Source of the DNA: JAUVPB01 sp965223695
GTDB lineage: Bacteria; Actinomycetota; Thermoleophilia; Gaiellales; Gaiellaceae
Direction of reading: 5' to 3'
NCBI GenBank assembly: GCA_965223695.1
Contig: CBDCXJ010000051.1
Coordinates: 1-64,000 of the forward strand
DNA length: 64,000 bases
Shown here: positions 43,217 to 52,705 of the stretch, one piece after another
How positions within the stretch are numbered: position 1 is the stretch's first letter
How the letters are laid out: every line of letters starts with the position of its first letter
Program-made: the position numbers and the translations under genes
The notes under the pieces: generated by a model
The model's database searches: none
What the model was told of the DNA's origin: nothing
The model's input: the letters and a program-made list of their open reading frames with translations, nothing else

Positions 43217-43228
43217 TCTGGAGTGAGA

Positions 43229-43684
43229 GTGGCAACAAAGCAACGCACCTGGACCGCAAAACCGGGCGAGATCGACCAGGCCTGGTACGTCGTTGACGCC
43301 GACGGGGAGACGCTCGGCCGGCTTGCGACGCAGATCGCCGAGACGTTGCGCGGCAAGGGCAAGCCGCAGTACACGCCGCACGTCGATACCGGCGACTTCG
43401 TCATCGTCGTCAACGCCGAGAAGATCCGCGTGACCGGTGACAAGCTCGACAAGAAGATCTACTACCGCCACTCGGGCTACCCGGGCGGCCTTCGTCAGCG
43501 AACGCTGCGTGAGGAGCTCGCGAAGCGGCCGACCGAGGTCATCAGGCGCGCCGTGAAGGGCATGTTGCCCCGCAACCGGCTCGCCCGCGCGCAGATCACC
43601 AAGCTGAAGGTCTACGTCGGGCCGGATCACCCGCACCAGGCGCAGGAACCGGTACCGCTGACAAGCATCGGAGGCCAAGCGTGA
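43229..43684 (+). CDS. rplM: Ribosomal protein uL13
   Basis: 151 residues. WYVVDADGETLGRLATQIAE, GDFVIVVNAEKIRVTGDKL, YRHSGYPGGLRQRTLREEL and AVKGMLPRNRLARAQITKLK are the L13 signature regions. GTG 43229 is chosen over GTG 43223 because GGAG (43220-43223) is then at normal distance. The stop overlaps rpsI (GTGA). Confidence 0.97.
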   Translation: MATKQRTWTAKPGEIDQAWYVVDADGETLGRLATQIAETLRGKGKPQYTPHVDTGDFVIVVNAEKIRVTGDKLDKKIYYRHSGYPGGLRQRTLREELAKRPTEVIRRAVKGMLPRNRLARAQITKLKVYVGPDHPHQAQEPVPLTSIGGQA

Positions 43685-44079
43685 GCACAGAGATCGCCGA
43701 GTACTGCGGAACCGGCAAGCGAAAGACCTCGGTCGCTCGCGTGATCCTGCGGCCCGGCGACGGGGCGATCACGATCAACGGGAAGACGTTCGAGGAACAT
43801 TTCCCGCGTGCGACGCTGCAGGCCATGGCACTAGCCCCGCTCGAGGTCGCCGGCATGCGCGATCGCTTCGACGTCCGCGCCCGCCTCCACGGTGGCGGCG
43901 TCGCCGGCCAGGCTGGAGCGCTGCGACACGGGCTCGCCCGGGCGCTCGTCGACGCCGATCCCGCACTGCGGACAGTGCTCAAGCGCGAGGGGTTCCTCAC
44001 CCGCGACGCGCGCGAGGTCGAGCGCAAAAAGGCCGGTCTCAAGAAGGCGCGCAAGCGGCCGCAGTTCTCGAAGCGCTAG
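43681..44079 (+). CDS. rpsI: Ribosomal protein uS9
   Basis: 132 residues. YCGTGKRKTSVARVILRPGD, a central HGGGVAGQAGALRHGLARAL and the basic tail ERKKAGLKKARKRPQFSKR, whose last residues reach the P-site tRNA. Coupled to rplM, and glmM follows after 14 bases, the usual actinobacterial rplM-rpsI-glmM order. Confidence 0.97.
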   Translation: MSTEIAEYCGTGKRKTSVARVILRPGDGAITINGKTFEEHFPRATLQAMALAPLEVAGMRDRFDVRARLHGGGVAGQAGALRHGLARALVDADPALRTVLKREGFLTRDAREVERKKAGLKKARKRPQFSKR

Positions 44080-44093
44080 CGCAGCTCGCCGCG

Positions 44094-45368
44094 GTGACAG
44101 CCACGCGATCGTACTTCGGTACGGATGGTGTGCGCGGCGTCGTTGGCGACACGCTGACCGCTGACCTCGTACGCCGGCTCGGTCGCGCGTTCGGCCTGCT
44201 CTCAGAGAGCAGGCTCGTGTTGATCGGCCGCGACACGCGTGAATCGGGCGAGCGGCTCGAGCGCGTGCTCGCCGCAGGCATCGAGGACGCGGGCGCAACC
44301 GCCCAGCTCAGCGGGATCCTCCCGACTCCGGCTGTCGCGCTCATGGCCGAGGGCGCGGGCGCAGTTGTCTCGGCCTCGCACAACCCGCCCGAGTACAACG
44401 GCGTCAAGTTTTTCGCAGCCGGTGGCCGTAAGCTGACTGACGAGGAAGAAGCCGAGGTCGAGAGCAAGCTCGAAGCACCTGGCCCCGGCGGTGGCGAGGT
44501 GCGTTCGCTCGATGGCGTTGCCGAGCGCTATCGCGAGCTCGTCCTCGAGCGCTTTGGGTCGCCGCTCGACGGACTCCAGCTCGTCGTCGACTGTGCCAAC
44601 GGCGCCTTCTCCGGCATTGCGCCCCAGGCGTTCGAGGCACTCGGCGCGCGCGTCAGCGCGATCGGGTCTGAGCCGGACGGTTCGAATATCAACGTCGGCT
44701 GTGGCGCCACTCAGCCGGAGCTGCTCTCGAAGACGGTTCGCGCCGGCGACTATGACCTCGGGCTGGCGTTCGATGGCGACGGCGATCGCGTGATCGCGGT
44801 CGACGCCGGCGGCGGCGTCGTCGACGGCGACGCCGTGCTGGCAATTCTCGTCGAGTCGCTCGAGGTCGACACCGTGGCCGTTACGACAATGACCAACGCG
44901 GGGTTTCATGACCTGATGAGCTCGCGCGGCGTCAAGGTGCTGACGACCGATATCGGCGATCGTCAGCTGCTCGAGGCGCTCCGTCGCGAGGGCGCCGTGC
45001 TCGGCGGTGAGCCGTCGGGCCATATCGTGAACCTCGACGGACACACCACCGGCGACGGGCTCGCGGCCGGCCTTCTGCTCTGCCGCTCGCTGGCCGAGTC
45101 CGGCCGCACCCTTGCAGAAGAAGCGGCGCGTCTCGAGCTCTGGCCACAGGCAACTGAGAACGTTCCGGTCACGACGAGGGCGCTCAGCGCCACGATCGCC
45201 GATCAGGTTGATGAGATCAACGAGACGCGACGTGGCGAGGCGCGGGTACTCGTGCGGCCGTCGGGCACCGAGGAGCTCGTTCGCGTCCTCGCAGAAGCCC
45301 GGAGCAAGGCACTGGCCACGGAGCTCTGCGATACACTGAGTTCACTGGTTAGGCGGGAGCTCGGGTAA
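44094..45368 (+). CDS. glmM: Phosphoglucosamine mutase
   Basis: 424 residues. YFGTDGVRGVVGDTLTADLV at the N-terminus, phosphoserine in VVSASHNPPEYNGVKFF, metal loop LAFDGDGDRVIAVD, sugar loop GGEPSGHIVNLDGHTTGDGL and C-terminal phosphate site RPSGTEELVRVLAEA. Converts glucosamine-6-P to glucosamine-1-P for UDP-GlcNAc. Together with glmS downstream it supplies cell-wall amino sugar. Confidence 0.96.
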   Translation: MTATRSYFGTDGVRGVVGDTLTADLVRRLGRAFGLLSESRLVLIGRDTRESGERLERVLAAGIEDAGATAQLSGILPTPAVALMAEGAGAVVSASHNPPEYNGVKFFAAGGRKLTDEEEAEVESKLEAPGPGGGEVRSLDGVAERYRELVLERFGSPLDGLQLVVDCANGAFSGIAPQAFEALGARVSAIGSEPDGSNINVGCGATQPELLSKTVRAGDYDLGLAFDGDGDRVIAVDAGGGVVDGDAVLAILVESLEVDTVAVTTMTNAGFHDLMSSRGVKVLTTDIGDRQLLEALRREGAVLGGEPSGHIVNLDGHTTGDGLAAGLLLCRSLAESGRTLAEEAARLELWPQATENVPVTTRALSATIADQVDEINETRRGEARVLVRPSGTEELVRVLAEARSKALATELCDTLSSLVRRELG

Positions 45369-45441
45369 GCATCGACGGCCTGTTCGGGCGCTCTTCGCCG
45401 CCGAGGGCTACGTTGGACAACGAGTAGGAGACCCAGGCACA

Positions 45442-47271
45442 GTGTGCGGGATCATCGGATACGTCGGCGCGCGAGACGCGCAGCCGCTGCTGCTTCAGGG
45501 CCTCGAGCGGCTCGAGTACCGCGGGTACGACTCGGCCGGCATCGCGCTCATCGACGACGACGGGCTGCGCGTGACGCGCGCCGTCGGAAACCTCGACAAC
45601 CTGCGTGACGAGCTCGCCGGTAGTGACGACCCCGGTCTCGTGACCGGCATCGGGCACACTCGCTGGGCCACGCACGGCAAGGTGTGCGTCGAGAACGCGC
45701 ATCCCCTCGTCGGCGACCCCGAGGGCGACGTCGCCGTAGTTCTCAATGGCATCGTCGAGAACTACCGCGAGCTGAGGACAAGCCTTGTCGACGACGGCCA
45801 CGTGCTGACGTCCGAGACCGACGCCGAGTGCGTCGTCCATCTCGTCGAGCGCCACTATGACGGCGATCTCGTCGCGGCTGTCCGTGCGGCATACAGTGAG
45901 CTCGAGGGGCATTACGCCTTCGTCGTCGCCCATCGCAACCATCCGGGCATGCTGGTCGGCGCGCGCCGACAGTGCCCGCTCGTCGTCGGACTTGGCGAAG
46001 GCGAAGCGTTCCTGTCGTCCTCGATCGCCGCGTTCCTCAGCGAGACGTCACAGATCAAGCTGATCGAAGAGGGCGAGATCGCCGTCGTCACCGCCGAGGA
46101 AACCAGCCTTCTCGCCGAAGACGGCTCGGTCGTCGAGCGCGAGCCAGAGGTGGTCGACTGGGACGACGACGCCGCCGAGAAGGGCGGCTACGAGACCTTC
46201 ATGCTCAAGGAGATCCACGAGCAGCCCGACGCCGTCTCCGAGACGATCGCCGATCGCATCCGTGGCGGGCGGCTGCTGCTCGAGGACTTCGGACTGACCG
46301 AGCTCGAGATGCAGAACCTACGACGCATGGTGGTGCTCGCGTGTGGTACGGCGTACCACGCCGGCGTTGTCGGGCGCTACCTCATCGAGGAGTGGGCGCG
46401 CCTGCCGTGCGAGCCCGACATCGCGAGCGAGTGGCAATACCGCAACCCGGTGCTCTCGCGCGACACGCTCGTCGTCGCGATCTCGCAGTCGGGTGAGACC
46501 CGCGACACGATCGCGGCGATTAAGCTGGCGCGTGAGAAGAAGGCGCACACGGTCGCCATCACCAACATGATGGGCACCGAGATCACACGCGAGGCCGACA
46601 GCGTCCTCTACACGCGTGCCGGCCTCGAGATGGGCGTTGCGGCGACCAAGACCTTCACGGCGCAGGTGACGCTGCTGACCTTGCTGGCGCTCAAGCTCGC
46701 CGAGGTTCGCAAGACGCTCGAGCCATACGCCGTCGCCGCGCTGATCGAAGAGGTCGAGCGGCTTCCTGGTCAGATCACCGGCTTCCTCGAGGGCGCTCAC
46801 CCGATCGACGAGATCGCCGAGCGTCACCATCAGAAGCCCTTCTTCCTCTACCTGGGGCGCAACGTGGGGCTCCCCGTCTGTCTCGAAGGGGCGCTCAAGC
46901 TGAAGGAGATCTCCTACATCCCGACCGAGGCCTACTCGGCCGGCGAGATGAAGCACGGGCCGATCGCGCTGCTCGACGAGGAGACACCGGTGGTCTGCAT
47001 CGCGACCGATTCGCACGTCTACGAGAAGATGGTCTCGAACATCCAGGAGGTCCGGGCTCGCCAGGCGCAGGTCATCGCGATCGCGACCGACGGGAACGAA
47101 GACATCCAGCACCACGCCGACGACGTCATCTACGTGCCGCGCACGCACCCGTACCTGCAGCCGATCGTCGCAACGCTGCCGCTGCAGCTGCTCGCGTACC
47201 GGATCGCGCGCCTGAGAGGTCTGAACGTCGACCAGCCGCGCAACCTCGCGAAGACCGTCACGGTCGAATAG
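45442..47271 (+). CDS. glmS: Glutamine-fructose-6-phosphate aminotransferase
   Basis: 609 residues. Cys2 is the glutaminase nucleophile (MCGIIGYVGARDAQPLLLQG), followed by GHTRWATHGKVCVENAHPL. Two SIS isomerase domains: ACGTAYHAGVVGRYLIEEWA, SQSGETRDTIAAIKLA, LGRNVGLPVCLEGALKLKE. Ends PRNLAKTVTVE as usual. TACGTT (45409-45414) and AGGAG (45426-45430) precede the GTG; the 73-bp gap to glmM is too short for a glmS ribozyme. Confidence 0.97.
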   Translation: MCGIIGYVGARDAQPLLLQGLERLEYRGYDSAGIALIDDDGLRVTRAVGNLDNLRDELAGSDDPGLVTGIGHTRWATHGKVCVENAHPLVGDPEGDVAVVLNGIVENYRELRTSLVDDGHVLTSETDAECVVHLVERHYDGDLVAAVRAAYSELEGHYAFVVAHRNHPGMLVGARRQCPLVVGLGEGEAFLSSSIAAFLSETSQIKLIEEGEIAVVTAEETSLLAEDGSVVEREPEVVDWDDDAAEKGGYETFMLKEIHEQPDAVSETIADRIRGGRLLLEDFGLTELEMQNLRRMVVLACGTAYHAGVVGRYLIEEWARLPCEPDIASEWQYRNPVLSRDTLVVAISQSGETRDTIAAIKLAREKKAHTVAITNMMGTEITREADSVLYTRAGLEMGVAATKTFTAQVTLLTLLALKLAEVRKTLEPYAVAALIEEVERLPGQITGFLEGAHPIDEIAERHHQKPFFLYLGRNVGLPVCLEGALKLKEISYIPTEAYSAGEMKHGPIALLDEETPVVCIATDSHVYEKMVSNIQEVRARQAQVIAIATDGNEDIQHHADDVIYVPRTHPYLQPIVATLPLQLLAYRIARLRGLNVDQPRNLAKTVTVE

Positions 47272-47365
47272 GCGACGCGCTCACCGGACTGCGCGCGGCC
47301 GACGCCGGCCACGTGCGCGGCCGACGCTCGCGATTGATCGCGGGCCGCTTCCTACACTTTGACGC

Positions 47366-47728
47366 GTGCGTGTCGGCGTAGACATCCTCGAGATCGAGCG
47401 GGTCGCGCGCGCACTCGAGCGCTACAGCGGCTTCCGTGAGCGCGTCTTCACCGAGGCCGAGCGCGCATACTGCGACTCCCGGCCTAATCCTCCACAGCAC
47501 TACGCGGCGCGCTTTGCCGGGAAGGAGGCCGTGGGAAAGGCGCTTGGATGCGGCGTCAACTTCACCTGGCGCGAGATCGAGATCGCCGGCCGGCCCAAGC
47601 CCTCGGTCACGCTCTCGGGGAAGACGCTCGCCTACGCCGAGCGGGTCGACGCGGGCGCCATCGACCTCTCGATGACGCATTCGCGTGGGCTCGCAACGGC
47701 CGTTTGCATTGTCGAGGACAGGGATTGA
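47366..47728 (+). CDS. acpS: Holo-[acyl-carrier-protein] synthase
   Basis: 120 residues. VGVDILEIERVARALERYSG (Mg-binding Asp), FAGKEAVGKALGCGVNFTWR and MTHSRGLATAVCIVED are the AcpS motifs. Transfers phosphopantetheine from CoA to ACP. GTG lies 7 nt after TACACT (47353-47358): leaderless. Its TGA overlaps the TTG start of the next gene. Confidence 0.94.
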   Translation: MRVGVDILEIERVARALERYSGFRERVFTEAERAYCDSRPNPPQHYAARFAGKEAVGKALGCGVNFTWREIEIAGRPKPSVTLSGKTLAYAERVDAGAIDLSMTHSRGLATAVCIVEDRD

Positions 47729-49302
47729 GCGCCTCGCACGAAGAGCGCGGCCGCGACGAGCACTGGCGCGAGGAGCTTCTGAGCGCCGAGGAGATGCGCG
47801 CCGCCGAGGCGATGTACGCGGGGCCGACGATCGAGCTGATGGAGCGCGCCGGGCGCGCGTGCGCAGAGGCGGGCGTCGCGTCGTTTCCCGGCGCACGGCG
47901 CTGGGCGGTTCATTGCGGCGGCGGCGCGAACGGCGGCGACGGCTTCGTCGCCGCTCGGCACCTCGCACGGCTCGGGCGCGCGGTCGAGCTCGTTGTGCAC
48001 GTGGATCCCGACCGGCTCAGCGGCGACACGGCCGAGAGCTACCGACGCTGTGGCGAGCTCGCCATCACGCAGGGAAGCGGAGACGGCGCCGACGCTCTCA
48101 TCGACGCGCTGCTTGGCACCGGCTTCGAGGGTGCGCTGCGCCCCGCGGCGGCGTCCGCCATCGGCGCGATCAACGACGCCGGCGCCCTGATCGTCAGCGT
48201 CGACGTTCCCTCAGGAGTCGATGCGTCGAGCGGCGAGGTGCCCGGTGAAGCAGTGCGCGCCGATCTGACCGTCACGTTCCATCGGCGCAAGATCGCCCAC
48301 GCGATCGCTCCCGCCGCAAGACTGGCCGGTCGCGTGCTCGTTGTCGACATTGGGCTCGGCGGCGCAGAGCGGAGCGCGGCCGAAGCTTCCCTCAGCGCAG
48401 CCGCTCTTGTGGGCGAGACCATCGTTCGCGACCTGCCAGTTCGTGGCCGCGACGACAGCAAGTACACGGCGGGTTCTGTGCTCGTGGTCGGCGGGTCTCT
48501 CGGCATGACCGGGGCGCCCGCACTGACGGCGCTCGGGGTGCTCCGCGCCGGGTCAGGCGTCGCGCGCGTGTGCGTGCCCGCCTCGTTGAACCCGATCTTC
48601 GAGGCGCAGCTGCTCGAGGTAATGACTCTGCCCTGCCCGGATCTCGAGGGCGCCCTCACGACCGAGGCAGCGGCCGGCATCGTGGAGGCCTCAGCGCGGG
48701 TCGGAGCCGTTGTGATCGGGCCGGGTCTCGGACGCGCCGAGACGTCGGCCCAGCTGGTGCGCGACCTTCTCGACGAGCTTGATGTACCCGTCGTCCTCGA
48801 CGCCGACGGCCTTTGGGCTCTCAACGGTCAGCTCGCGTCGATCGGTTCGCGGAAGCCGCCGACCATCCTCACACCTCACGCCGGCGAGCTCGGCCGGCTC
48901 CTCGGGCGCGAGAGCGCCGAGATCGAGGCACGCCGACTTGCCGCGACGCGAGAGACTGCCGAACGGGCCGGCAGTGTCGTGCTGCTGAAGGGCGCCGACA
49001 CCATCGTCGTCGACGGAGCTCGCTCCTCCGGTGATGTGCTCGTGAGCGAGCTCGGAACACCTGGGCTCGCGACGGCGGGAACCGGCGACGTCCTGAGCGG
49101 GGTGATCGCGACGGCCGTCGCGAAAGGTCTCGATGGGTCAAAGGCCGCCGCGCTCGGCGCGGCGCTCTGCGGTCTCGCGGCCCGCAGCGCGGGCTCCAGG
49201 ATCGGCAGCGCCGGACTGATCGCAACCGACATCGCCCATGCCGTTCCCGCGGTAGTGAGTGCGGCTCAACGAGCGGACCGAAGGCGCGTCCGCCGACGCT
49301 AA
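47725..49302 (+). CDS. nnr: Bifunctional NAD(P)HX epimerase/dehydratase
   Basis: 525 residues. N-terminal YjeF_N epimerase (MRAAEAMYAGPTIELMERAG, HCGGGANGGDGFVAARHLA, VDVPSGVDASSGEVPGEAV), then a ribokinase-like dehydratase from about 220 (YTAGSVLVVGGSLGMTGAPA, LTPHAGELGRLLGRES, LATAGTGDVLSGVIATAVAK). Repairs hydrated NAD(P)H. The TTG start is within TTGA, overlapping the acpS stop; the acpS-nnr pairing is common in bacteria. Confidence 0.93.
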   Translation: MSASHEERGRDEHWREELLSAEEMRAAEAMYAGPTIELMERAGRACAEAGVASFPGARRWAVHCGGGANGGDGFVAARHLARLGRAVELVVHVDPDRLSGDTAESYRRCGELAITQGSGDGADALIDALLGTGFEGALRPAAASAIGAINDAGALIVSVDVPSGVDASSGEVPGEAVRADLTVTFHRRKIAHAIAPAARLAGRVLVVDIGLGGAERSAAEASLSAAALVGETIVRDLPVRGRDDSKYTAGSVLVVGGSLGMTGAPALTALGVLRAGSGVARVCVPASLNPIFEAQLLEVMTLPCPDLEGALTTEAAAGIVEASARVGAVVIGPGLGRAETSAQLVRDLLDELDVPVVLDADGLWALNGQLASIGSRKPPTILTPHAGELGRLLGRESAEIEARRLAATRETAERAGSVVLLKGADTIVVDGARSSGDVLVSELGTPGLATAGTGDVLSGVIATAVAKGLDGSKAAALGAALCGLAARSAGSRIGSAGLIATDIAHAVPAVVSAAQRADRRRVRRR

Positions 49303-49349
49303 GCCCGCCTGGCTGAGGCGCTGCCGGGCTGCCGTCAGCGCGTCCTGTG

Positions 49350-49820
49350 TCATTCTTTGGCGCGCGCAAAGCCCCGGTCATAGAGGCCGAAGGCCGCCGC
49401 GATCGCGGCGTTGCTCTTTCTGCGAACGCGCTCGCGCGTGTCCGTCGCGACGTCGGCCGAGTTGGTGCTGTTGACCACGTTCCGGTGACCGAGATCGACG
49501 GGCCGGGCATGCGCGTCGTGTGCCGCCACCCCGACGGCATGAACACCGTCTCTCCCTCGTCGACCGGCAACACGTCGACGATCTTCTGTGCGCGCAAGTG
49601 TGGCGCCGGGGCAATCGGAGGAGGAGCCGGCGATCATCGCGACGAGCTCCTCGACCGAGTACGTGGCTCCGTCGATCTCGACGCGCCTATCGCCGACCTG
49701 TCGAGCTAGATAGTCGGGGCTCCACTTGCCCAGCGCAGGCCAGTCGTTGATTGCCTTCCGATGCTCGCCGTCACCTTCACCGTACGCCTGTGCCCGCGAG
49801 GCCACGTCGTGAACTGCGAG
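49350..49820 (-). pseudogene. Remnant of a cupin-like (JmjC/cupin_8-type) gene
   Basis: Three minus-strand pieces in different frames. AINDWPALGKWSPDYLARQV, the usual N-terminus of these iron/2-oxoglutarate oxygenase-fold proteins, lies at about 49700-49770. VDEGETVFMPSGWRHTTRMP then GPSISVTGTW, the last strands of the fold, lies at about 49460-49580 in another frame. RKSNAAIAAAFGLYDRGFAR is the C-terminal helix in the first frame. The middle of the domain, including the expected HxD iron site, is missing, so this is a deleted and frameshifted remnant rather than a sequencing slip. Confidence 0.6.
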
Positions 49821-49852
49821 ACGCTGGGGATCGCTCTCGCTAGGTTTGCTCA

Positions 49853-50911
49853 ATGGCCGAGAACACAAAGCGCGCTGGCCGGTCGATCGTCACCGTCGAT
49901 CTCGCAGCGATCGCGCACAACGTGCGCACTCTTCGCGAGCTTGCGGCTCCGGCCGAACTGTGGGCGGTTGTCAAGGCCGACGGGTACGGCCATGGCGCGC
50001 TGCCGGTGGCAGGGGCCGCGCTCGAGGCAGGTGCGGCGGCGCTTTGCGTCGCGACGGCCGCCGAGGCGGCCGAGATCCGCGCGACGCTGAGCGACGCTCG
50101 CATCATCGTTCTCGGGCCAGCCTCCGCCGAGGAGCATGCGATCGTGCGCGCCGCGGGCGCGGAGCTCGTGGTCGGCTCGGGACCGAGGCCTACGGTCGGC
50201 GTGCCGCTCCATCTGAAGATCGACACAGGAATGGGACGCGCGGGGCTCCGGCCCGATGAGCTCAGTGGGTTTCCTGACGAAGATCTCTTCGCGGTGATGA
50301 CGCATCTCGCGGCAGCCGACTCCACGGAGCACGACGAGTTCACTCTGGCCCAGCTCGAGCGCTTCGAGGAGGCTGCCGCCGGATTCGACGGCGTGGCGAT
50401 GCACGCCGCGAACAGCGCCGCGACCCTGAGGTTCTCGCGCTCGCACTACGACGCCGTTCGCTGCGGCATCGCGCTCTATGGCCTCTCGCCCTTTAACGAT
50501 CAGCCCGCCGGCAGCGGGCTTGTTCCGGCGTTGAGCTGGCGGAGCAGCGTGCGCGCGGTCAAGACCCTGCGCGCGGGCGAGTCGACCGGCTACGGGCGGC
50601 GGTTCGTCGCACGTGAGCCGACCCGCATCGGCCTTGTCCCGGTCGGGTACGCGGACGGCTTCCCCAGGGCCCTGCGCGGCGCCGATGTGCTCGTCGACGG
50701 TGCGCGCTGCGAGATCGTTGGCACGCCCTCGATGGACTCGTTCACCGTGAAGCTCCCGCCTGACGCCGGCGAGGGCGCTGAGGTCACGATCGTCGGCGCC
50801 GACCTCACCGCCGAGGAGCACGCGCGGACGCTCGACACGATCACCTACGAGTTCGTGTGCGGCATCAGCCGGAAGCCGTCCCGATGCGAGTGGGTCGTGA
50901 TCGATGGATGA
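49853..50911 (+). CDS. alr: Alanine racemase
   Basis: 352 residues, PLP TIM-barrel. PLP-Lys in LWAVVKADGYGHGALPVAGA, KIDTGMGRAGLRPDE, MHAANSAATLRFSRSHYDAV, VRCGIALYGLSP and the C-terminal domain with VGYADGFPRALRG. GTPSMDSFTVKLP replaces the usual GRVCMDQ-like motif. Makes D-Ala for peptidoglycan. TAGGTT (49841-49846) is exactly 6 nt before the ATG: leaderless. First gene of a three-gene overlapping operon. Confidence 0.93.
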   Translation: MAENTKRAGRSIVTVDLAAIAHNVRTLRELAAPAELWAVVKADGYGHGALPVAGAALEAGAAALCVATAAEAAEIRATLSDARIIVLGPASAEEHAIVRAAGAELVVGSGPRPTVGVPLHLKIDTGMGRAGLRPDELSGFPDEDLFAVMTHLAAADSTEHDEFTLAQLERFEEAAAGFDGVAMHAANSAATLRFSRSHYDAVRCGIALYGLSPFNDQPAGSGLVPALSWRSSVRAVKTLRAGESTGYGRRFVAREPTRIGLVPVGYADGFPRALRGADVLVDGARCEIVGTPSMDSFTVKLPPDAGEGAEVTIVGADLTAEEHARTLDTITYEFVCGISRKPSRCEWVVIDG

Positions 50912-51938
50912 AGCATTCGAGGCGGCGGTGCGCGCCGCAGTGGGCTCGGACGAGGGCTACTACGTCGGCGGCTGCATCCGCGACGAGCAGCTGGGCCGAC
51001 CGGTCGTCGACGTCGACGTCGCCTGCCAGGCTCCCGAGCGGGCCGCTCGCGCGTTCGGCCGCGCGGCTCGAAGCGCCGTGTTCGAGCTGTCGAGTCGCTA
51101 CGCAGCCTGGCGCGTCCTGTACGAGTCTGGTGTCACGGTCGATTTCGTCGGCTTGCGGGGGTCGATCGACGAGGACCTCGGTCTGCGCGACTTCACGGCG
51201 AACGCCATCGGCCGCCGGGTCGACACCGGCGCGTATCTCGACCCAACGGGTGGGCTCGACGATCTGCGAGACGGGATTCTGCGGGCCGTCTCCGATCAGG
51301 TCTTCCACGATGATCCGCTGCGGTTGCTTCGTGCGGTGCGCCTCGAGGACGAGCTTCCGCTCGAGATCGATCCTGCGACGGAGCGGCTTGTCCGTCGCCA
51401 CGCCGAGGCGGTCGGTGCCCCGGCGGGAGAGCGCGTCCTTGCCGAGCTCTCGCGTCTGACGCCGGCCGGGTTCCGTCGTCTCGACGAGCTGGGGCTTCTC
51501 GCGCCGCTCGGCGGGACGACCGACCGACTCGAGGATGTCGGCGAGCAGCCGAGTCCCGAGTTGCTGCTGGCGGCCACCCTACGAGAGCGGCTACTCGAGC
51601 TTCCCGTCACACGCGAGCTTGCGCGCATGACCCGCATGCTCGTGCGCGTCACTGCGCCAGAGGGAACCGATGCTCGTGCGATCCATCGCTTCCGCCGCGC
51701 GACGGAGCCCTGGGCGGTCGAGGCGCTCCGCTACCTCGGCGAAGGCGACAGCGTTCCGCGGGTGCAGGCGGCGCGCGCCGCCGATCCCGGCGCCCCGCTT
51801 CTGCGCGGCGACGAGCTCGGGGTGCCGCCGGGGCCCGAGGTCAGTCGGCTGCTCGAGCTGATCGAAGAGGAGCGGGCGGCGGGTAGCATCGCCACGCGCG
51901 ACGAGGCCCTCGCTCTCGTCGCTAGCCACCGAACATGA
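50904..51938 (+). CDS. CCA tRNA nucleotidyltransferase / poly(A) polymerase family protein
   Basis: 344 residues. Class II nucleotidyltransferase head: YYVGGCIRDEQLGRPVVDVD (GG and the DxD-like acidic residues), then VDFVGLRGSIDEDLGLRDFT and ANAIGRRVDTGAYLDPTGGL, and DPLRLLRAVRLEDELPLEID. No HD domain is apparent in the C-terminal half, which is shorter than in full CCA enzymes. It may be a CCA- or A-adding enzyme or a family member of other function. ATG overlaps the alr stop by 8 bases. Confidence 0.8.
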   Translation: MDEAFEAAVRAAVGSDEGYYVGGCIRDEQLGRPVVDVDVACQAPERAARAFGRAARSAVFELSSRYAAWRVLYESGVTVDFVGLRGSIDEDLGLRDFTANAIGRRVDTGAYLDPTGGLDDLRDGILRAVSDQVFHDDPLRLLRAVRLEDELPLEIDPATERLVRRHAEAVGAPAGERVLAELSRLTPAGFRRLDELGLLAPLGGTTDRLEDVGEQPSPELLLAATLRERLLELPVTRELARMTRMLVRVTAPEGTDARAIHRFRRATEPWAVEALRYLGEGDSVPRVQAARAADPGAPLLRGDELGVPPGPEVSRLLELIEEERAAGSIATRDEALALVASHRT

Positions 51939-52705
51939 GCCTCGACGACGCCACACGCGAGCGCTTCGCCGCCACATCCGGGCGCCTCGCCGCGTTCGGC
52001 GAGAAGCGCGTCGAAGGGCTTCGCTCGCGCGTGGTCGATCTTCTCGACCCGCTCGGGCACGAGGTGGCCCTCGACGCTGCCACCGGCACCGGCCCCTTCG
52101 CGCTCGCGCTCGCGCCGCTCGTGCGCCGGGTGGTCGGCGTCGACTCGGTACCCGAGATGCTCGAGCAGGCGCGTCGCCTCGCGGGCGACCGAGCCAACGT
52201 GAGCTTTGTCGAGGGCTCGGTCTACGAGCTGCCGCTCGACAGCGCGAGCTTCGACATCGCCGCGATCGTCCGTACCGTTCACCACCTCGAGCGGCCGGCC
52301 GCGGCTCTCGCTGAGCTGACGCGCGTGCTCGCCCCGGGCGGGCGTCTCGCGATCATCGACCAGCTCGTCTCCGAAGACACCAGAGACGCCGAGCTGTACG
52401 AGAAGCTCGAGCGCATGCGCGACCGCGCGCACGTCAGGACTTTGCCCGACTCGGAAATGCGCGAGCTGATCGTCGAGGCGGGTCTCGAGTTGACGCACGC
52501 CAGCATCGAGCCGGAGAAGCGCAATCTCAGCGTCTTCCTCGACCTCGCCGGCTGCGAGGAGCCCGAGCGTGGCGCGATTTTCGACTACGCGCGAGACCTG
52601 ATCGGCAACGGTGAGACGGCCGGAGTCGATCTACGCGCCGACGACGACGCCATTCGCTTCACGGGACGGGTCGGCTTCTACGTCGCTAGCCGGCGCGCCA
52701 CTTGA
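51935..52705 (+). CDS. Class I SAM-dependent methyltransferase
   Basis: 256 residues. SAM motif I EVALDAATGTGPFALALAPL, post-I Asp in VVGVDSVPEMLEQARRLA, ELPLDSASFDIAAIVRTVHH and LAPGGRLAIIDQLV. Resembles UbiE/ArsM-like small-molecule methyltransferases; substrate unknown. ATGA overlap with the preceding gene. Its 3' end overlaps the convergent thioredoxin-like gene by 20 bp. Confidence 0.82.
   Translation: MSLDDATRERFAATSGRLAAFGEKRVEGLRSRVVDLLDPLGHEVALDAATGTGPFALALAPLVRRVVGVDSVPEMLEQARRLAGDRANVSFVEGSVYELPLDSASFDIAAIVRTVHHLERPAAALAELTRVLAPGGRLAIIDQLVSEDTRDAELYEKLERMRDRAHVRTLPDSEMRELIVEAGLELTHASIEPEKRNLSVFLDLAGCEEPERGAIFDYARDLIGNGETAGVDLRADDDAIRFTGRVGFYVASRRAT

Noticed and set aside
45369..45441. 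glmS ribozyme or riboswitch
   Set aside because: Only 73 bp separate glmM and glmS, with an ordinary promoter and Shine-Dalgarno.
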